This document shows, in pieces, positions 32,701-43,335 of a DNA stretch of 64,000 nt. The position numbers and the translations under genes are program-made. Within the stretch, counting starts at the first letter, position 1. Every line of letters begins with the position of its first letter. The notes under the pieces are model-generated. The model searched no databases. It worked only from the letters and a program-made list of their open reading frames with translations, and was not told the DNA's origin. The DNA comes from Cafeteria roenbergensis (Eukaryota > Sar > Bigyra > Bicosoecida > Cafeteriaceae), in assembly GCA_008330645.1 (NCBI GenBank), contig VLTN01000002.1, forward strand, positions 62,001 through 126,000. Direction: 5' to 3'.

Positions 32701-35700
32701 CCTGGGTGCCTCCAACGGGAATCCGATTCGCCAAGAACAACATCGTCGACTTCACGACCGTTCGGGAGCTGCTGGATGTCGTGACAGGCCCAGCCATTCT
32801 CGTCTCGCCACCGAAGCGACCCGAGCCCACGCCTGCAGAGCAGTGCCTGCGCGCCTACGCAGCCTGGCTCGTCGGCCGCCACATCGCGCTCGATGTCCGC
32901 GGAGCTGGCATTGTGCCGGGGCAGCTGCTCGTGGCGAGCAGCTCGAGTCCGGTGGCGGAGCTGCCGGCGGCCACGCGCGCCGCGATGCGCCGCGCCACGG
33001 CTGACATGGTCGCATTCACGAAGGAGGGCGCGGCTGTGGCCGCGGACGGCGCGACGGTGTTGTCCAACCTTCCTGCTGGTGCGCCGGGTCGGGCGAGCGG
33101 CGCAGCTCCGTCCCCCGCGAGTAGCTCTGCGGCTGCCACGCCGCAGGCAGCGACCCCGTGCGAAAGCTCGGCAGCGATGGCTGCCGCTGCTGCCACGGCT
33201 CGCGCTGGTCCTCCCGCTGGCGCCGCTTCGTCGGCGGGGGCAAGGGCGCCGTCCCGGCCTTTGCCGGCGTCCACAGGCGCAGCTGCGCCCGCAGGCCGCC
33301 AGGAGAGTGCGTCTCGCAGGCTTCCAAGCGAGTTTGTAGCTGGCACCAGCGACGAAGACGACGCAGACGCTGAGGGCTTCGACCGGGATCCGGCTGGCGA
33401 CTTGCGCCGGCTTGTTCGCGCGCGGCATGACGACCAGGGTGAGGGCGATAGCGATGCTGGCGAGGGCGACGGCCATGGTCCGGACCACATGCTGCGGGAC
33501 ATCTTCGACGATGACGACGACGACGACGACGATGACGATAGCGACGACGACGACGATGACGACGACGACAGCGATAGCGATAACGACAACGGTGACGAAG
33601 ACATCGATGACGACGATGGTGATAGTACGGACGAGGGCGTGCGCATTGGCGGCCGCGGTGCGCGGCGCGCCCTTCCCGCCGGCAATCCCGTGCAGGGCAC
33701 CGGCTTCGGATCTCCACTGGCAGCCATGGCAGCGGACTTGAGCAGCTTTCGAAACCACCTCCACGGCATGTTTCGCCAACTGGCCGGCGTGCCCCTGCCC
33801 GATTCTGCTGCCACACAAGCCTCTTCGCCCAGGCTGCGGAGTCTCCCCTTTGGCATGCTCAGTGCACCAGTGCGCACTCAGCCCAGCACGGACGCCATCG
33901 AAGACCCTGAGCCATCGCTCTCCAACGAGCCTGCCGTGGCTTCAGCCGGCGACGCGAGGCCCGAGGCTCTCGGCTGGGCGTTGGGCGAGGTGGTCTCGTT
34001 CGACGAGGCTTCTGGCTGCCACATCCTAAAACTGTCAGAAGCAGATGACGACCCGAGCATGGAGGGACGGCTGCCACTCGCGCTGGGCGCCGACCCCACC
34101 ATCCGCCAGGCTACGCGCAGCCGGTTCGTGGCATTTAACGCGGCGCACGCCAAGTTTACAGTGCTGGCGGGCAGGCCTGTCTGGGACGCCGCGCAGCAAG
34201 CCATCGTGGCTGAGCGCGTGGCGGGCCAGAGGGCTGCAGAGCAGAGGCCCGCCTCGCCGCCTTCCTTCTCCGCCCCGTCTTCCTCCTCGGGCGCCCAGCC
34301 GGGTCGGACCGCGGCCCCTGCTGGGTCGGAGGCTATTGACCTCACGGACAGCACGGAGCTGCCCTCAGGGGCACAGCCGTCTTCTGGCACTGCGGCCGCT
34401 CTGGAGACGGCCCCAACGGTGATCGACATCGACGACGGTGCCGAGGCGGGCGCTCCTGCAGCGGGCGCGGCGGCGGCAGCGGGGCCCGCAGAGCCAGAGG
34501 AGCCGGAGGGGATGTGGGCGTGCCCACGCTGCACTGTCCACAACCGCCTCGAGGTCGCTGTGTGCACCGTATGCGGTGCGGACGCCCCGCCTTCGGCTGA
34601 GCGTCGCCGGCAGAGCGCTGGCGTCCAGCTCGCCGGCACCCAAGCCGTGGCCGCCGGCGAGGACGAGTGGTCCTGCTCCGGCTGCACGTTCCTCAACCCG
34701 CTCACTCAAGTCGCGTGCGGCATGTGCGGCAGCGGCATGCAGGCCGCCGACATGGAGCGCCGCCAGGCCCGCTTCGGCGCTGCTCCGGCAGAGGTGCCCC
34801 AGCACGTAGGCGTCATGCACAGGCTCCTGGCCCTCAGGGCAGAGTCCTCCATGCACCAGCGCCTGGCCCGAGCATCGCGGAGCAAGGCGGTGTGGGTGGA
34901 GGCCTTCAACGAGGCCTGGAAGCAGCTGCGGCCGCTCGAGTCGGTTCTTGCGACGATGGAGAGGGCGGAGCGAAGCCACACCGGGCGCATCCCGTCGGCG
35001 CGGCTGCATGACGCCGCCGCAGAGGCAGTCGCCGAAGGGGGAGATGCTGGTCCCAGCCTGTCGGACGTGAGCTTCACCCGCCCAGCGGACGTGGCCCGAA
35101 GCGTGTCCGCAGTCCTGTCTCCGAGCGTGCGGTCTTCGGAGGGGCGCATCCCGCTCCTGCCTATGGCCGAGCTCTCGGGGCTGCTGGAGTGCGGGGCCCA
35201 AACGGAGCGGGACGCAAGGCCGGTGCGCGGGGAAGACCTCTCCCCAGCGCGGCTGGCGGTGTGGGCGCTGACCGAGCTGCGCGTCGGCGCCCGGGTGGAC
35301 GTGCGGACGGAGACGTCGCCGTGGGCGGAGGGCCGTGTGGTCAAGCTCGTGTCGCGCGCTCTGGCGGGCCAGCACGCGCTCTGGGGGAGCGGGATGCCCA
35401 GGGTGCTCTTTGACGCAGTTGAGGTTCGCGTCTTCGGCTCGTCAACGACAGTCACGCTCCCGCTCCCGATCGCGCCCATTCTCGCTGTGCTTGAGGCGGG
35501 CAGCGTGTCTGCGTGTGAGAGCGGCACGGGTCTCGCTTGGGCGGCACCCGACCCTCACCACGTTCTCGGAGCAGCCGTTGGTGGGGCGCCAAGCGCCAAC
35601 AAGTCGCTGGCCCTGGCGGTGCTGCGAGCAAGCCTGCGCTCAACGCTGGACATGGGCGCGGAGCACTGGGACGCCTTTGTTGCGCCGCTTCGGGCCTTTA

Positions 35701-38700
35701 CTTCTGACAGCCGGATGGCCCTGCTGGACACTGTCAAGGGGGGCGTGGCGGCTTGCCTGGGCCCCGTGGAGCGGCCCCGGCCGGCGGGGAGCGAGCGCGT
35801 CCCGTTCTTCGTCCGAGGCCACAGGGAGGTTGCAACGCTGGGGCGCTTCTCGCAGCGAATGAGCGAGGCGAGCCGCTGCGGGGCCCTCGCGCGCTCAGCA
35901 GGTATCACGCCCGGGGGGCGAGCGGACCGCTTGCCAGCGTGGCGGAGCCCGACGGGGAGAGGCACGGCCCCTCGCGCGCACGTCTCGCCCGTCCACGGGC
36001 TCGCGCCCAGTCTGCTGCAGCAAGCCCGCGCCTCCGTGCCTGAGGCCTCCGCAGGTCAGGCCGCAGCGGGGAGGCCTGTCCGCGTGCGCAGCATTGGCGT
36101 GCGACTCGTGTTCAAGGCGGGTTCGCGGCGGCGTGAGTTTGTGCCGCCCAAGTCTCAGTCTACGCAGCGCGCCCTGGTGAGCAAGCCGATCAAGGGGGTT
36201 GAGGGCCGGGTCGGGCCTTACACGTTCGGGTCGGGAGTTCTTCGGCGGGCGGTCGCTGCGCTGCTTGACTTGTGTCACAGGCTTCCTGCCGGCGAGGACG
36301 TGACCCGCCGCATTGCGCGCGCGGGTCAGCACCTCGGAGGCGTGGACACGCTCATGCTCTTCGCGGCGTGCAGCTTGAAGGCGCACCGGGCCTCAACGGC
36401 CGGTCGGGGCGGCGGCGCGGGCGAGAATGGCGAGGAGGAGGACGACGACATGGATGCGCAGTTCCCCATCGCCCCCCTCATTGTGTGGGAGTCGAGCCAC
36501 ACCACGGACCCCGGCAGGTGCAGCGCCACTGGCATCTGGCGGCGACCCGCAGAATCGTGGCACTCCGTGGTGAGCAGGCTCCCCGGCGTCGACGCCGAGA
36601 CGCTGCGGCTCGCTGCCAGTGCCTCTGTCGAGGCAGCTGCCGGTGGAGCGGCTGCGGCCACTCAATCGCCCGCCTCGTCCTCCTCGTCATCAACCTCGTC
36701 CTCGTCCTCCTCGTCCCGCTCGTCCTCGTCCTCGAACTCGTCTTCGGGCTCGTCCTCGTCCTCGAACTCGTCAGAGGGCTCCTCGTCGTCCTCGAACTCG
36801 TCTTCGGGCTCCTCGTCGTCCTCCTCGTCGTCCCGCTCGTCGTCCGCCTCCTCATCCCGCTCGTCGTCGTCCGCCTCGTCCCCCGCAATGGCAGCTGTGC
36901 CCTCCGCGGACCATGTGTTGACCCCGGCTCACTTCAGAGCATCAGCAGCGGGAGCAGCAGCGGCAGCAGCAGCAGCCAGCGACACGGCCGCAACAGCAGG
37001 AGCCAGCGACGAGGCCGCATTGACCCAGCGCCCAGAGGACGCCATTCCCTCGATCGATATCGGGAGGGCTCGCGATCCGGAGGTGGAGTGGCTGCCAGGG
37101 CGCCTGGCCAGCACACGATACGCCCGCGATGGATGGCCCGAGGACTGCCGCCTGTGGCAGGGGCGGCTTAGCACGTCGCGCCCGGTGCCCATTCGCTTGG
37201 CAAGGCTGCTAGCAGAGGGGCGCGTCGCCGGAGTGGAGGGCTCTGACCCCCTCCTGGCTCTGCACGTGGAGCAGCCGGCAGGGGTGACGGCCACGGCCCC
37301 GCAGGGTCCTCCGCCTCGCCGCGTCAGGGCAAGGCTCGCTGTTCGCTTCGCCGCCCAGGTGCAAGGCTCTCCCTCGCACCTGGTGACCAGATGGCACGTG
37401 ATGGGGCCGCGCTTTGATTCGGAGGAAGGCTGTGCGAGCCACGACGTGGGCGCAGCGCTGCTCGACAACCAGGTCCGCGCTGCGGCAGCGCGCGTGCTCT
37501 CGACCTGGCGCGACCTCGATGCCCACCCGCTCGTGACAACAGCAGCTGGCGAGCCCGTGCGCGCGAGGGACGGCTGCGCGATCAACTGGATGATGGGCAA
37601 CCTTGAGCGCATCGTTCGCTGCGGCGTCTCCATCGAGCGCACGCCCAGCTTCGACCTGGAGCTCATGCTCGTGCATGCCGTGGATGACAGCCCAGAGGCC
37701 GTGGCTGGCCGCAGAGTCTCGCAGCGCGAACCGACTCTGTCGTCGCCCGTGGACCAGCGCGGTCAGCTGCCGGATGCTGACGCTGCGGGCGCAGACGGCT
37801 CTCGCGGCGGGGGTGCGGCTGCCAAGACGCGCGAGGCTCCCGGGGCGGAGGTGCCGTCCGGCCCCTCCAAATTCCTTCTTGGGCTTCACTTTTCGGACGA
37901 CATTGCTCTGCCCGCGCTGTCCCCGCACAAGGCGCTCGAGGCGGCCAGAAGACAGGCGGTCGGCGAGATTCCCGCTGGCGCCGAGCGCGCGTCGCTGGTC
38001 GGCCCGCAGCCCTTCGTTCGTTGCCTGCCATCGGCCCCGCTCGTGGGCGTGCTCGGGACCTCGTCTTGCGTAGCCCTCGACGCATGGCACCGCTGCGCCA
38101 CAGCCGCCGCGTCGGAGGGCGCGCCCGGGCTTCTCCCGCTTGGAGGCAGCGTTGCTTGCAGCCAGGACGCCCTCGTCGACCGAGCCGCGGATCAGGGCTC
38201 CGACCTGAAGCGAGGGCTCTCGGCGCTGGCAAGCGCCGGGTCCGCAGCGCGCGCCTTTGCCGAGGCGGTGGCGTCGCTCGAGTCGGCCCGGCGCGACGAG
38301 AGTGCCGGCCTGTGGGCGCAGCGGCCCGCTGCCTGGGCGAGGCCTGGCCATCCGCCGCTGATCCACCGCGCAGTCAGGCACACCGTGCTCGAGCCCGACA
38401 GCAGCCCTGCGGGGACCGGCGAGCTCCACGAGACGCAGCCCGCGGCGGAAGTGGCCGCGCGCTTCGCCGCGGACACGCTGCCGGGCATCGACAGCTTGGC
38501 CGGTGCGGTCGTGCGCGCGCAGGGGGTGGGGTCGATGCTGCACGGACTGTTCGACCCCGACGCTTTGGCCGCCAGCCAGCGCGAGGGCGCCATGCCCGAC
38601 GTCACCGCGGTGCTGTGCGGCGCGCTGGGCTCCTCCCTGGCGTCCACGACCTCCGCGGGCGCCAGCGGCCGCCTGCCCAGGTACCTCGTGGAGCTCGCGA

Positions 38701-39278
38701 TGAGATCCCCGCGGTCCCTTCCCTGGGGCGCGCGGTGGCTAATGGTGGTGGCGGCCGGGCTTGGGCCCCTGCGCTGGCGGCAGCGGCTCGAGGATGGGTA
38801 CCGCCAGGTGATGGCCGGTCCCGCGGGGGCGCACCTCCCCCGGACCGCTTTCCACGACCCAGCCAGCGCGATGCGAGCAGTGCTGCATCAGCGGGTGGCC
38901 GCCTTTGCGACGGCCACCGACGGCCGCCCGATGACGCTCTCCCAGCTTGCCCGGGGCGAGCTGGAGATGGTGGCGGACTCGGCGCGGGGCCTGGGGGCGA
39001 GGAGGGACCGCGTTCTGGTCAGGCGCTCGATGCTGCTGGATGACGCCAGCAGGCTGCTCCGCGTTCACACGTCGCTCCCGGCCTTCCGCCGCGCCCACCT
39101 GGAGGCTCGCTTCGAGGGCGAGATGGGCCACGGCTCCGGCGTCACTCGTGAGTTCTTCGCGCTGCTGGCGGAGGCCGTGGCTTCGATCAAGGTGCCTGAC
39201 GTGGCGGCAGCAGCCGCGCCTCGCGTCACAGCGCCAGCGAGCCGCTCTGCTCCAGGGACGACGTCTTCCTCTTCCTCC

Positions 39279-39327
<49 letters not shown>

Positions 39328-41261
39328 CGCCAACTTCCGGTGCGCCCCTGCGTGACATGGCTGCCGCGAAGCGGCCGCGGCCGGACCCGGCGCTGCAGAC
39401 GGCGGCGGCTCGGCAGCTCCTCGCCAGCGCAGGACTGCCCTCCTCGCTCGCGCGCGCGGTTGGCGGGCCCGCCGATTGGGACAAGGCCGAGGAGGGAGCG
39501 TCGGGCGAGCGGATGGCCTCGTTCGGCGGTGCCGGGGCCGGGGACCTCTTCTTCTCGGTCAAGGCCGACGAGCGGCCGAGCCGGCAAGGGGCAGCTGCGG
39601 CGGAGCACCCGGCCGGACTCTTCCCCCTGCCCCTGGCAACGACGGCTTCCCAGTGGGAGCGGACGCGCCACGCTTCCGTGTTCGAGACGGTGGGCAGAGC
39701 GGCGGGGGTCGCGCTCATGGACGGCCACGTGCTCCCCCTTCGGCTCTGCCCGCTCGTCTTCGAGGCTGTTCAGGAGGACGCCAGGCGGGAGGCGGCAGTC
39801 GCCTCAGAAGCCGGGCGGTCCCCACCTTCAGGCGAGGCCGCCAGCGCCGCAGCCAGCGCGACTGCTGGCCAGTCTGCATCGGCGCTGGTCGCCGCTGGTG
39901 CAGCCGCAACGAGGCTTGGCGCCGCGATGACGCCGGATGAGGACGGCACCGCTCGTAGCGCCGCTGTGCCCAGCCCGGCCCGGCGCGCAGCCAAGCGCAC
40001 ACGCGAGGGCCGCGCTTGGGACTCCGTGGCCGCCGGCCCAGCAGCGGACCCTGCCGCCGCAGCCGGCGCCGCCGCAGACGAGGACGGCGCTGACTGGGAG
40101 CTCGAGGCGCCCGCAGCGTCGGGCTGGGCCGGCGGCCTGTGCCAAGCCGGCCCGGAAGAGCTGCGAGTCGGAGGGGAGGCCGAGCGGGCCATCGCCGCCG
40201 GGGAGGCCGATGCGGAGGTCCTCTCCAAGCTGGCCCCGCCGTGGAGGGGGTCCCTCGGCGACCGTGCCTGGAGACACTTCGTGCCCTCGCTGCATGCCAT
40301 CGAGGAGGCGGCGGCGGCCCGCTGGCGGCTGCGGCTGCTAGCCGTGGCAGGCCACCTGACCGCCGAGGAGGAGCGCGCTGCGGTCAGCGAGCAGGTCACC
40401 GTGTCCGGCGCGGCGCTCGAAGACCTCGCGCTCGACTTCACCGACCCGGCTTGCGGCCACGAGCTGACCAACGAGGAGTTGCTCGTTGCGCCCCCCGTGC
40501 CGCCCGAGTGGCCGGTCGCGCTCCGGGCGGCACGCAGGCAGCGGGCGGCGCTGGAGCACGCGGCCGATGACCGGCTCTCGGCGGGACCCATGGCCCCCGC
40601 CGCTGCTGCGTCCGCAGCGCCCCCCCGCGCCACGGAGGTGCGGCCGCGCTACCTGGACCCCGCGGCCACGTGGGAGCGGCTCTTTGCGCGGCTGCGCGCC
40701 TCTGCGGCCGGCGCCCTGGAGCTCTCGAGCGAAAACGTGGACGCGTGGATGGCGGCGTCGCTGAAGCACATTGGAGACGTCGGCATCAGACCGGCGGCTC
40801 GCGCTCTGCGCAAGGGCCTGCAGGCCATCGTGCCCGGCTGGACCCTGCTGGTGATGACGCCGACCGAGGCCGTGCGGCTCTTCTGCGGCGAGGGAGAGGT
40901 GAAGTGGACGATGGCGGAGCTGCGGAAGCACGTCCAGTTCGGCAGCGGGTTGCAGCCAGGCAGCCAGCAGGCGGAGTGGCTGCTGGAGGAGCTGGTGGGC
41001 ATGAGCCAGCAGGAGCGGAAGGAGTTCCTCCGCTTCGTCACCGGGTGCCCGGCTCTGCCGGCGGGCGGGCTGGCCGCGCTTCACATGCCCATCCGGGTTC
41101 ACCGCCGCGTGGCCAGCAGCGGGCGGGAGGAGCACGCGCTCCCGTCCACGAGCACCTGCTTCCACCAGCTCAAGCTGCCCGCCTACAAGAGCCGGGCCGT
41201 TCTTGGCCGCCAGCTGCGCCTGGGTATGGCGGGCAGCGCCGGCGCGATCGACTTCTCATGA
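28601..41261 (+). CDS. Giant HECT-domain E3 ubiquitin ligase (TRIP12/UPL3-like catalytic end) with two RanBP2-type zinc fingers
   Basis: Two exons: 28601-28803 and 29024-41261; intron 28804-29023 (GTGAGC...CCGCAG), 4146 residues. Splicing joins ...GRLQANLAG to LEERDDAIAALAGIL in frame; a second in-frame ATG at 29088 would lose this helical N-terminus. The N-terminal part is armadillo-like helix, interrupted by poly-Ser (about 295-330). An Asp-rich tract lies at about 1563-1604. Two RanBP2/NZF zinc fingers follow: WACPRC...CTVCG (about 1898-1920) and WSCSGC...CGMCG (about 1949-1972); such fingers often bind ubiquitin. Further Ser-rich tracts lie at about 2620-2690. The HECT domain runs from about 3400 (FEGEMGHGSGVTREFF; FETVGRAAGVALMDG; ELTNEELL) to the end, roughly twice the usual length because of Ser and Ala inserts. 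The catalytic Cys is residue 4113 (codon 41157-41159) in LPSTSTCFHQLKLPAY, close to the TRIP12/UFD4/KAK consensus. It transfers ubiquitin through a Cys thioester; substrates are unknown. Confidence 0.9.
29703..29780 (+). repeat. (AGC)26 trinucleotide repeat encoding poly-Ser
   Basis: Twenty-six uninterrupted AGC codons, followed by ten mixed Ser codons (TCG, AGT, TCA, AGC), lie in the N-terminal region of the HECT ligase. A pure run of this length is a likely length polymorphism. In the other frames it would read poly-Gln or poly-Ala, but the long frame fixes Ser. Confidence 0.95.
33508..33630 (+). repeat. Asp-rich (GAC/GAT) tract in HECT ligase
   Basis: A run of GAC/GAT triplets with a few AGC/AGT codons encodes about 35 Asp with Ser spacers. 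It stays in frame and marks a disordered acidic linker before a second helical part of the protein. Confidence 0.9.
36676..36885 (+). repeat. Ser-rich (TCG/TCC) tract in HECT ligase
   Basis: Seventy codons that are nearly all TCG or TCC, with occasional Asn, Gly, Glu and Arg codons, contain partly repeated blocks (SSSSSNSSSGSSSS type). The stretch is disordered and in frame. A shorter copy of the same kind of tract lies at about 39266-39327 inside the HECT domain. Confidence 0.88.
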
Positions 41262-41867
41262 GTGCGAGCGTGCTGGAAGCTTGTGGCCCGGGATCCGGGG
41301 CCGTGGGGGGGGGAGGGGGGTGGCGTCAGAGCAGTTTTGCCTTGTGCGATGTGCGAGCGGCGCGCGCCAGCCGGAAACAGCTCATTCAGCAGCAGCCGCT
41401 GTCGCAACTGTGCGTGGCTCGCGGGAGGCGCAAGCGACTTGCAAGCAAACTAGCAAGCACTGGCGTGGAGGCTTGCTTGCCCGCGTCGCCCGCAGTTTCG
41501 GCGGCGTCTCACGCGTGGGCCTGCTGGCGTGTGAGGGCCGCGTTGGCCCCGCCGCTGAGCAGGCCGGCGCCGGCCAGTCAGTCGAGGGTCCTTGCGGCTT
41601 GGCCTAATGTTCGCTTGAGCGGACGGCAACCCCCCCGCTGGGCGCGTTCGCGCGAAGCGAGTGCCGGGCGGGATGCAGGCGGGCAGGCAGGCATGGCTGG
41701 CGCCAGGGACGCTGCGCTGCGCTTCTCTTGGGTTGAATGTGTGCGGGAGCGTGCGTGTGTCGCGCGGAGGGACGCCTCTTCCCCCCGCCCCCTTCCAGCA
41801 CAGCCACATGAACCACGTTGGTGCCTGCGTCGCCGCACTGCATGAATCATCGAACCGCAAAGGCAGC
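41262..41867. other. Convergent intergenic region after the HECT gene
   Basis: About 600 bases between the HECT stop and the stop of the small minus-strand gene, so only 3' regions are expected. It holds a G-rich stretch (about 41304-41320) that could form a G-quadruplex on the plus strand. No RNA gene or further coding signal was seen. Confidence 0.55.
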
Positions 41868-42824
41868 TCAGCGCACGCGGGCAATGCTCCGAGCCACTGC
41901 GTCGGCGGTGGAGGCGTCCTCGCTGGCCGGGGCAGCGACGGCTGGCTCGGCGGCGGGCACGGGGGCCTCCTCGCAGCCCACGGCCTGGCCAGCGCGGAAG
42001 CGCGCGTTGCCGCACTCCTCGGCGGCCGTCGAAGGGCCCGTGACGGCGATCTCGTCCGCAGCGGCCTGTGCCGCCTCGGTGTCCTCGAGCAGCCCCTCCC
42101 GCTCTGGCGTGCGCTCGCCGGTGCGGACGCCAGCGCTGGTGCTCCAGGGGGCGTCGGCATGCTCCGCCGCGCGCTTGGCTGCGGCAGCGAGACCCGCCGT
42201 GGCGAAGCGCGACTCAGAGGCCGCCTGCGCGGCGATGGACGCGGCCCTGGCGGCGCGGCTGGCTGCTTGCGCGGCCTCCTCGGCCCCAACCGGGTCCTTC
42301 TGCGCGGCGCGCTCCTTTGCGACGTGCGCCGCCCGAGTGGCCGCTTCGGCCGCCTCCGCAGCGCGGCGAGCAGCGCGCTCGGAGGCGCGCTCGGCAGAAT
42401 GCGTGGCCTTGGACGCCTGGGACATCTTCATGCTCACGCGGCGCTCCCGGAAGCGGAACGCCTGCAGGTCCTTGCGCAGCTGCATCTCCTCCGCAGACTG
42501 GGCGAGCGGCGCGGCCACCTTTCTCGCTGGCTTGGCCGCGAGGGCGCCGGCCTCGGAAACGGCTGGCACCGCCTTTGCGGGGGCCGAGTTGTCCGTGAAG
42601 CGGGAGAAGAACCGGAACGCGCGCGCCACCACAGACACAGCCTCGGCCACGTCCTCGTCCCGCACCTCCTGGCGCTCGCTCAGCAGGGCCTTGGCGCCCT
42701 TGGGCGAGAGCATCTTGGCGAATGTCGCCCGGGCCATGAGCGGCACCTCCCGCTTGTGGCGCGCAGCTGCCGCCGAGGCGGCCAGCACCGCAGCGGCCAA
42801 CGCCGCAACGAATAGGAGACGCAT
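41868..42824 (-). CDS. Small secreted or ER-targeted Ala-rich coiled-coil protein, unknown function
   Basis: Single exon, 318 residues, ATG 42824. Residues 1-21 (MRLLFVAALAAAVLAASAAA) form a textbook signal peptide: one Arg, a Leu/Ala core and small residues at the likely cleavage site, followed by a basic segment (RHKREV). Residues 25-95 are mixed and charged; 105-230 form a long Ala/Glu/Arg helix (AERASERAARRAAEAAEAA type), probably a single helix or coiled coil; the C-terminal 80 residues are acidic and Pro/Ala-rich. No membrane segment follows the signal. I recognise no family. The plus strand here is also open in the frame of the USP gene, but the signal peptide and good start context favour this strand as the coding one. 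It is head to head with the USP gene, with 511 bases between the ATGs. Confidence 0.65.
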   Translation of the reverse strand: MRLLFVAALAAAVLAASAAAARHKREVPLMARATFAKMLSPKGAKALLSERQEVRDEDVAEAVSVVARAFRFFSRFTDNSAPAKAVPAVSEAGALAAKPARKVAAPLAQSAEEMQLRKDLQAFRFRERRVSMKMSQASKATHSAERASERAARRAAEAAEAATRAAHVAKERAAQKDPVGAEEAAQAASRAARAASIAAQAASESRFATAGLAAAAKRAAEHADAPWSTSAGVRTGERTPEREGLLEDTEAAQAAADEIAVTGPSTAAEECGNARFRAGQAVGCEEAPVPAAEPAVAAPASEDASTADAVARSIARVR

Positions 42825-43335
42825 CCTTCACGCCCCTGATGCCCCGGCTCTCCCGGCAGCGTGCATGGCCCGCGCCCGCCCGCCTGCGGCCAGGCTTGGT
42901 CGATCGCCCCGCCCCGCCCTGCAGAGCCACGCGTGGCGTCTCGGCAAGCGCGCCTCCCGGCGGCCGGAGCGGTCGCGATACCAGCCCGGCGAGCCCCAAC
43001 CCCGGCCCCGCAAGGAGGCCCGGGACACGAATCGAGCCCAGCAGTGCAGGGAGGCGCCGGCGGCCCCAGCTCGCGCCGCTGCGGGCCGCGCCGGCGGCAA
43101 AAGCCCGACACTCGGCGCTGGACTGAGTTGGGCGCGATCGCAACTCAGGCCCCCCGACTCAGGCCCCGCGGAACCAAACTCAGGATCAGGCCCGAAAACT
43201 CTGCGCTGCAGCTTGCGGAGTGGCAGCCGCCCGAGCACATTTTGCCGAGACCCTGACTGCCGCCGCTCCTTCGAACGAGCGGGCGCTCCAAGGCCAGGGA
43301 ACAAAGCACGCCGCGCTCGACGAGGCAGGCCGACG
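42825..43335. promoter_or_regulatory. 511-bp divergent promoter region (secreted protein / USP gene)
   Basis: Both flanking ATGs point outward, so the two promoters share this gap. It holds three ACTCAGG direct repeats (about 43144-43178) and an inverted repeat GAGTTG...CAACTC (about 43125-43147). The plus-strand frame is open through the gap in phase with the USP gene, but its translation is Arg/Pro-rich noise, so ATG 43336 is taken as the start. Confidence 0.45.

Noticed and set aside
41818-43335. N-terminal extension of the USP frame by about 500 residues
   Set aside because: The translation is Arg/Pro/Ala-rich noise, overlaps a signal-peptide gene on the other strand, and precedes a good ATG at 43336.
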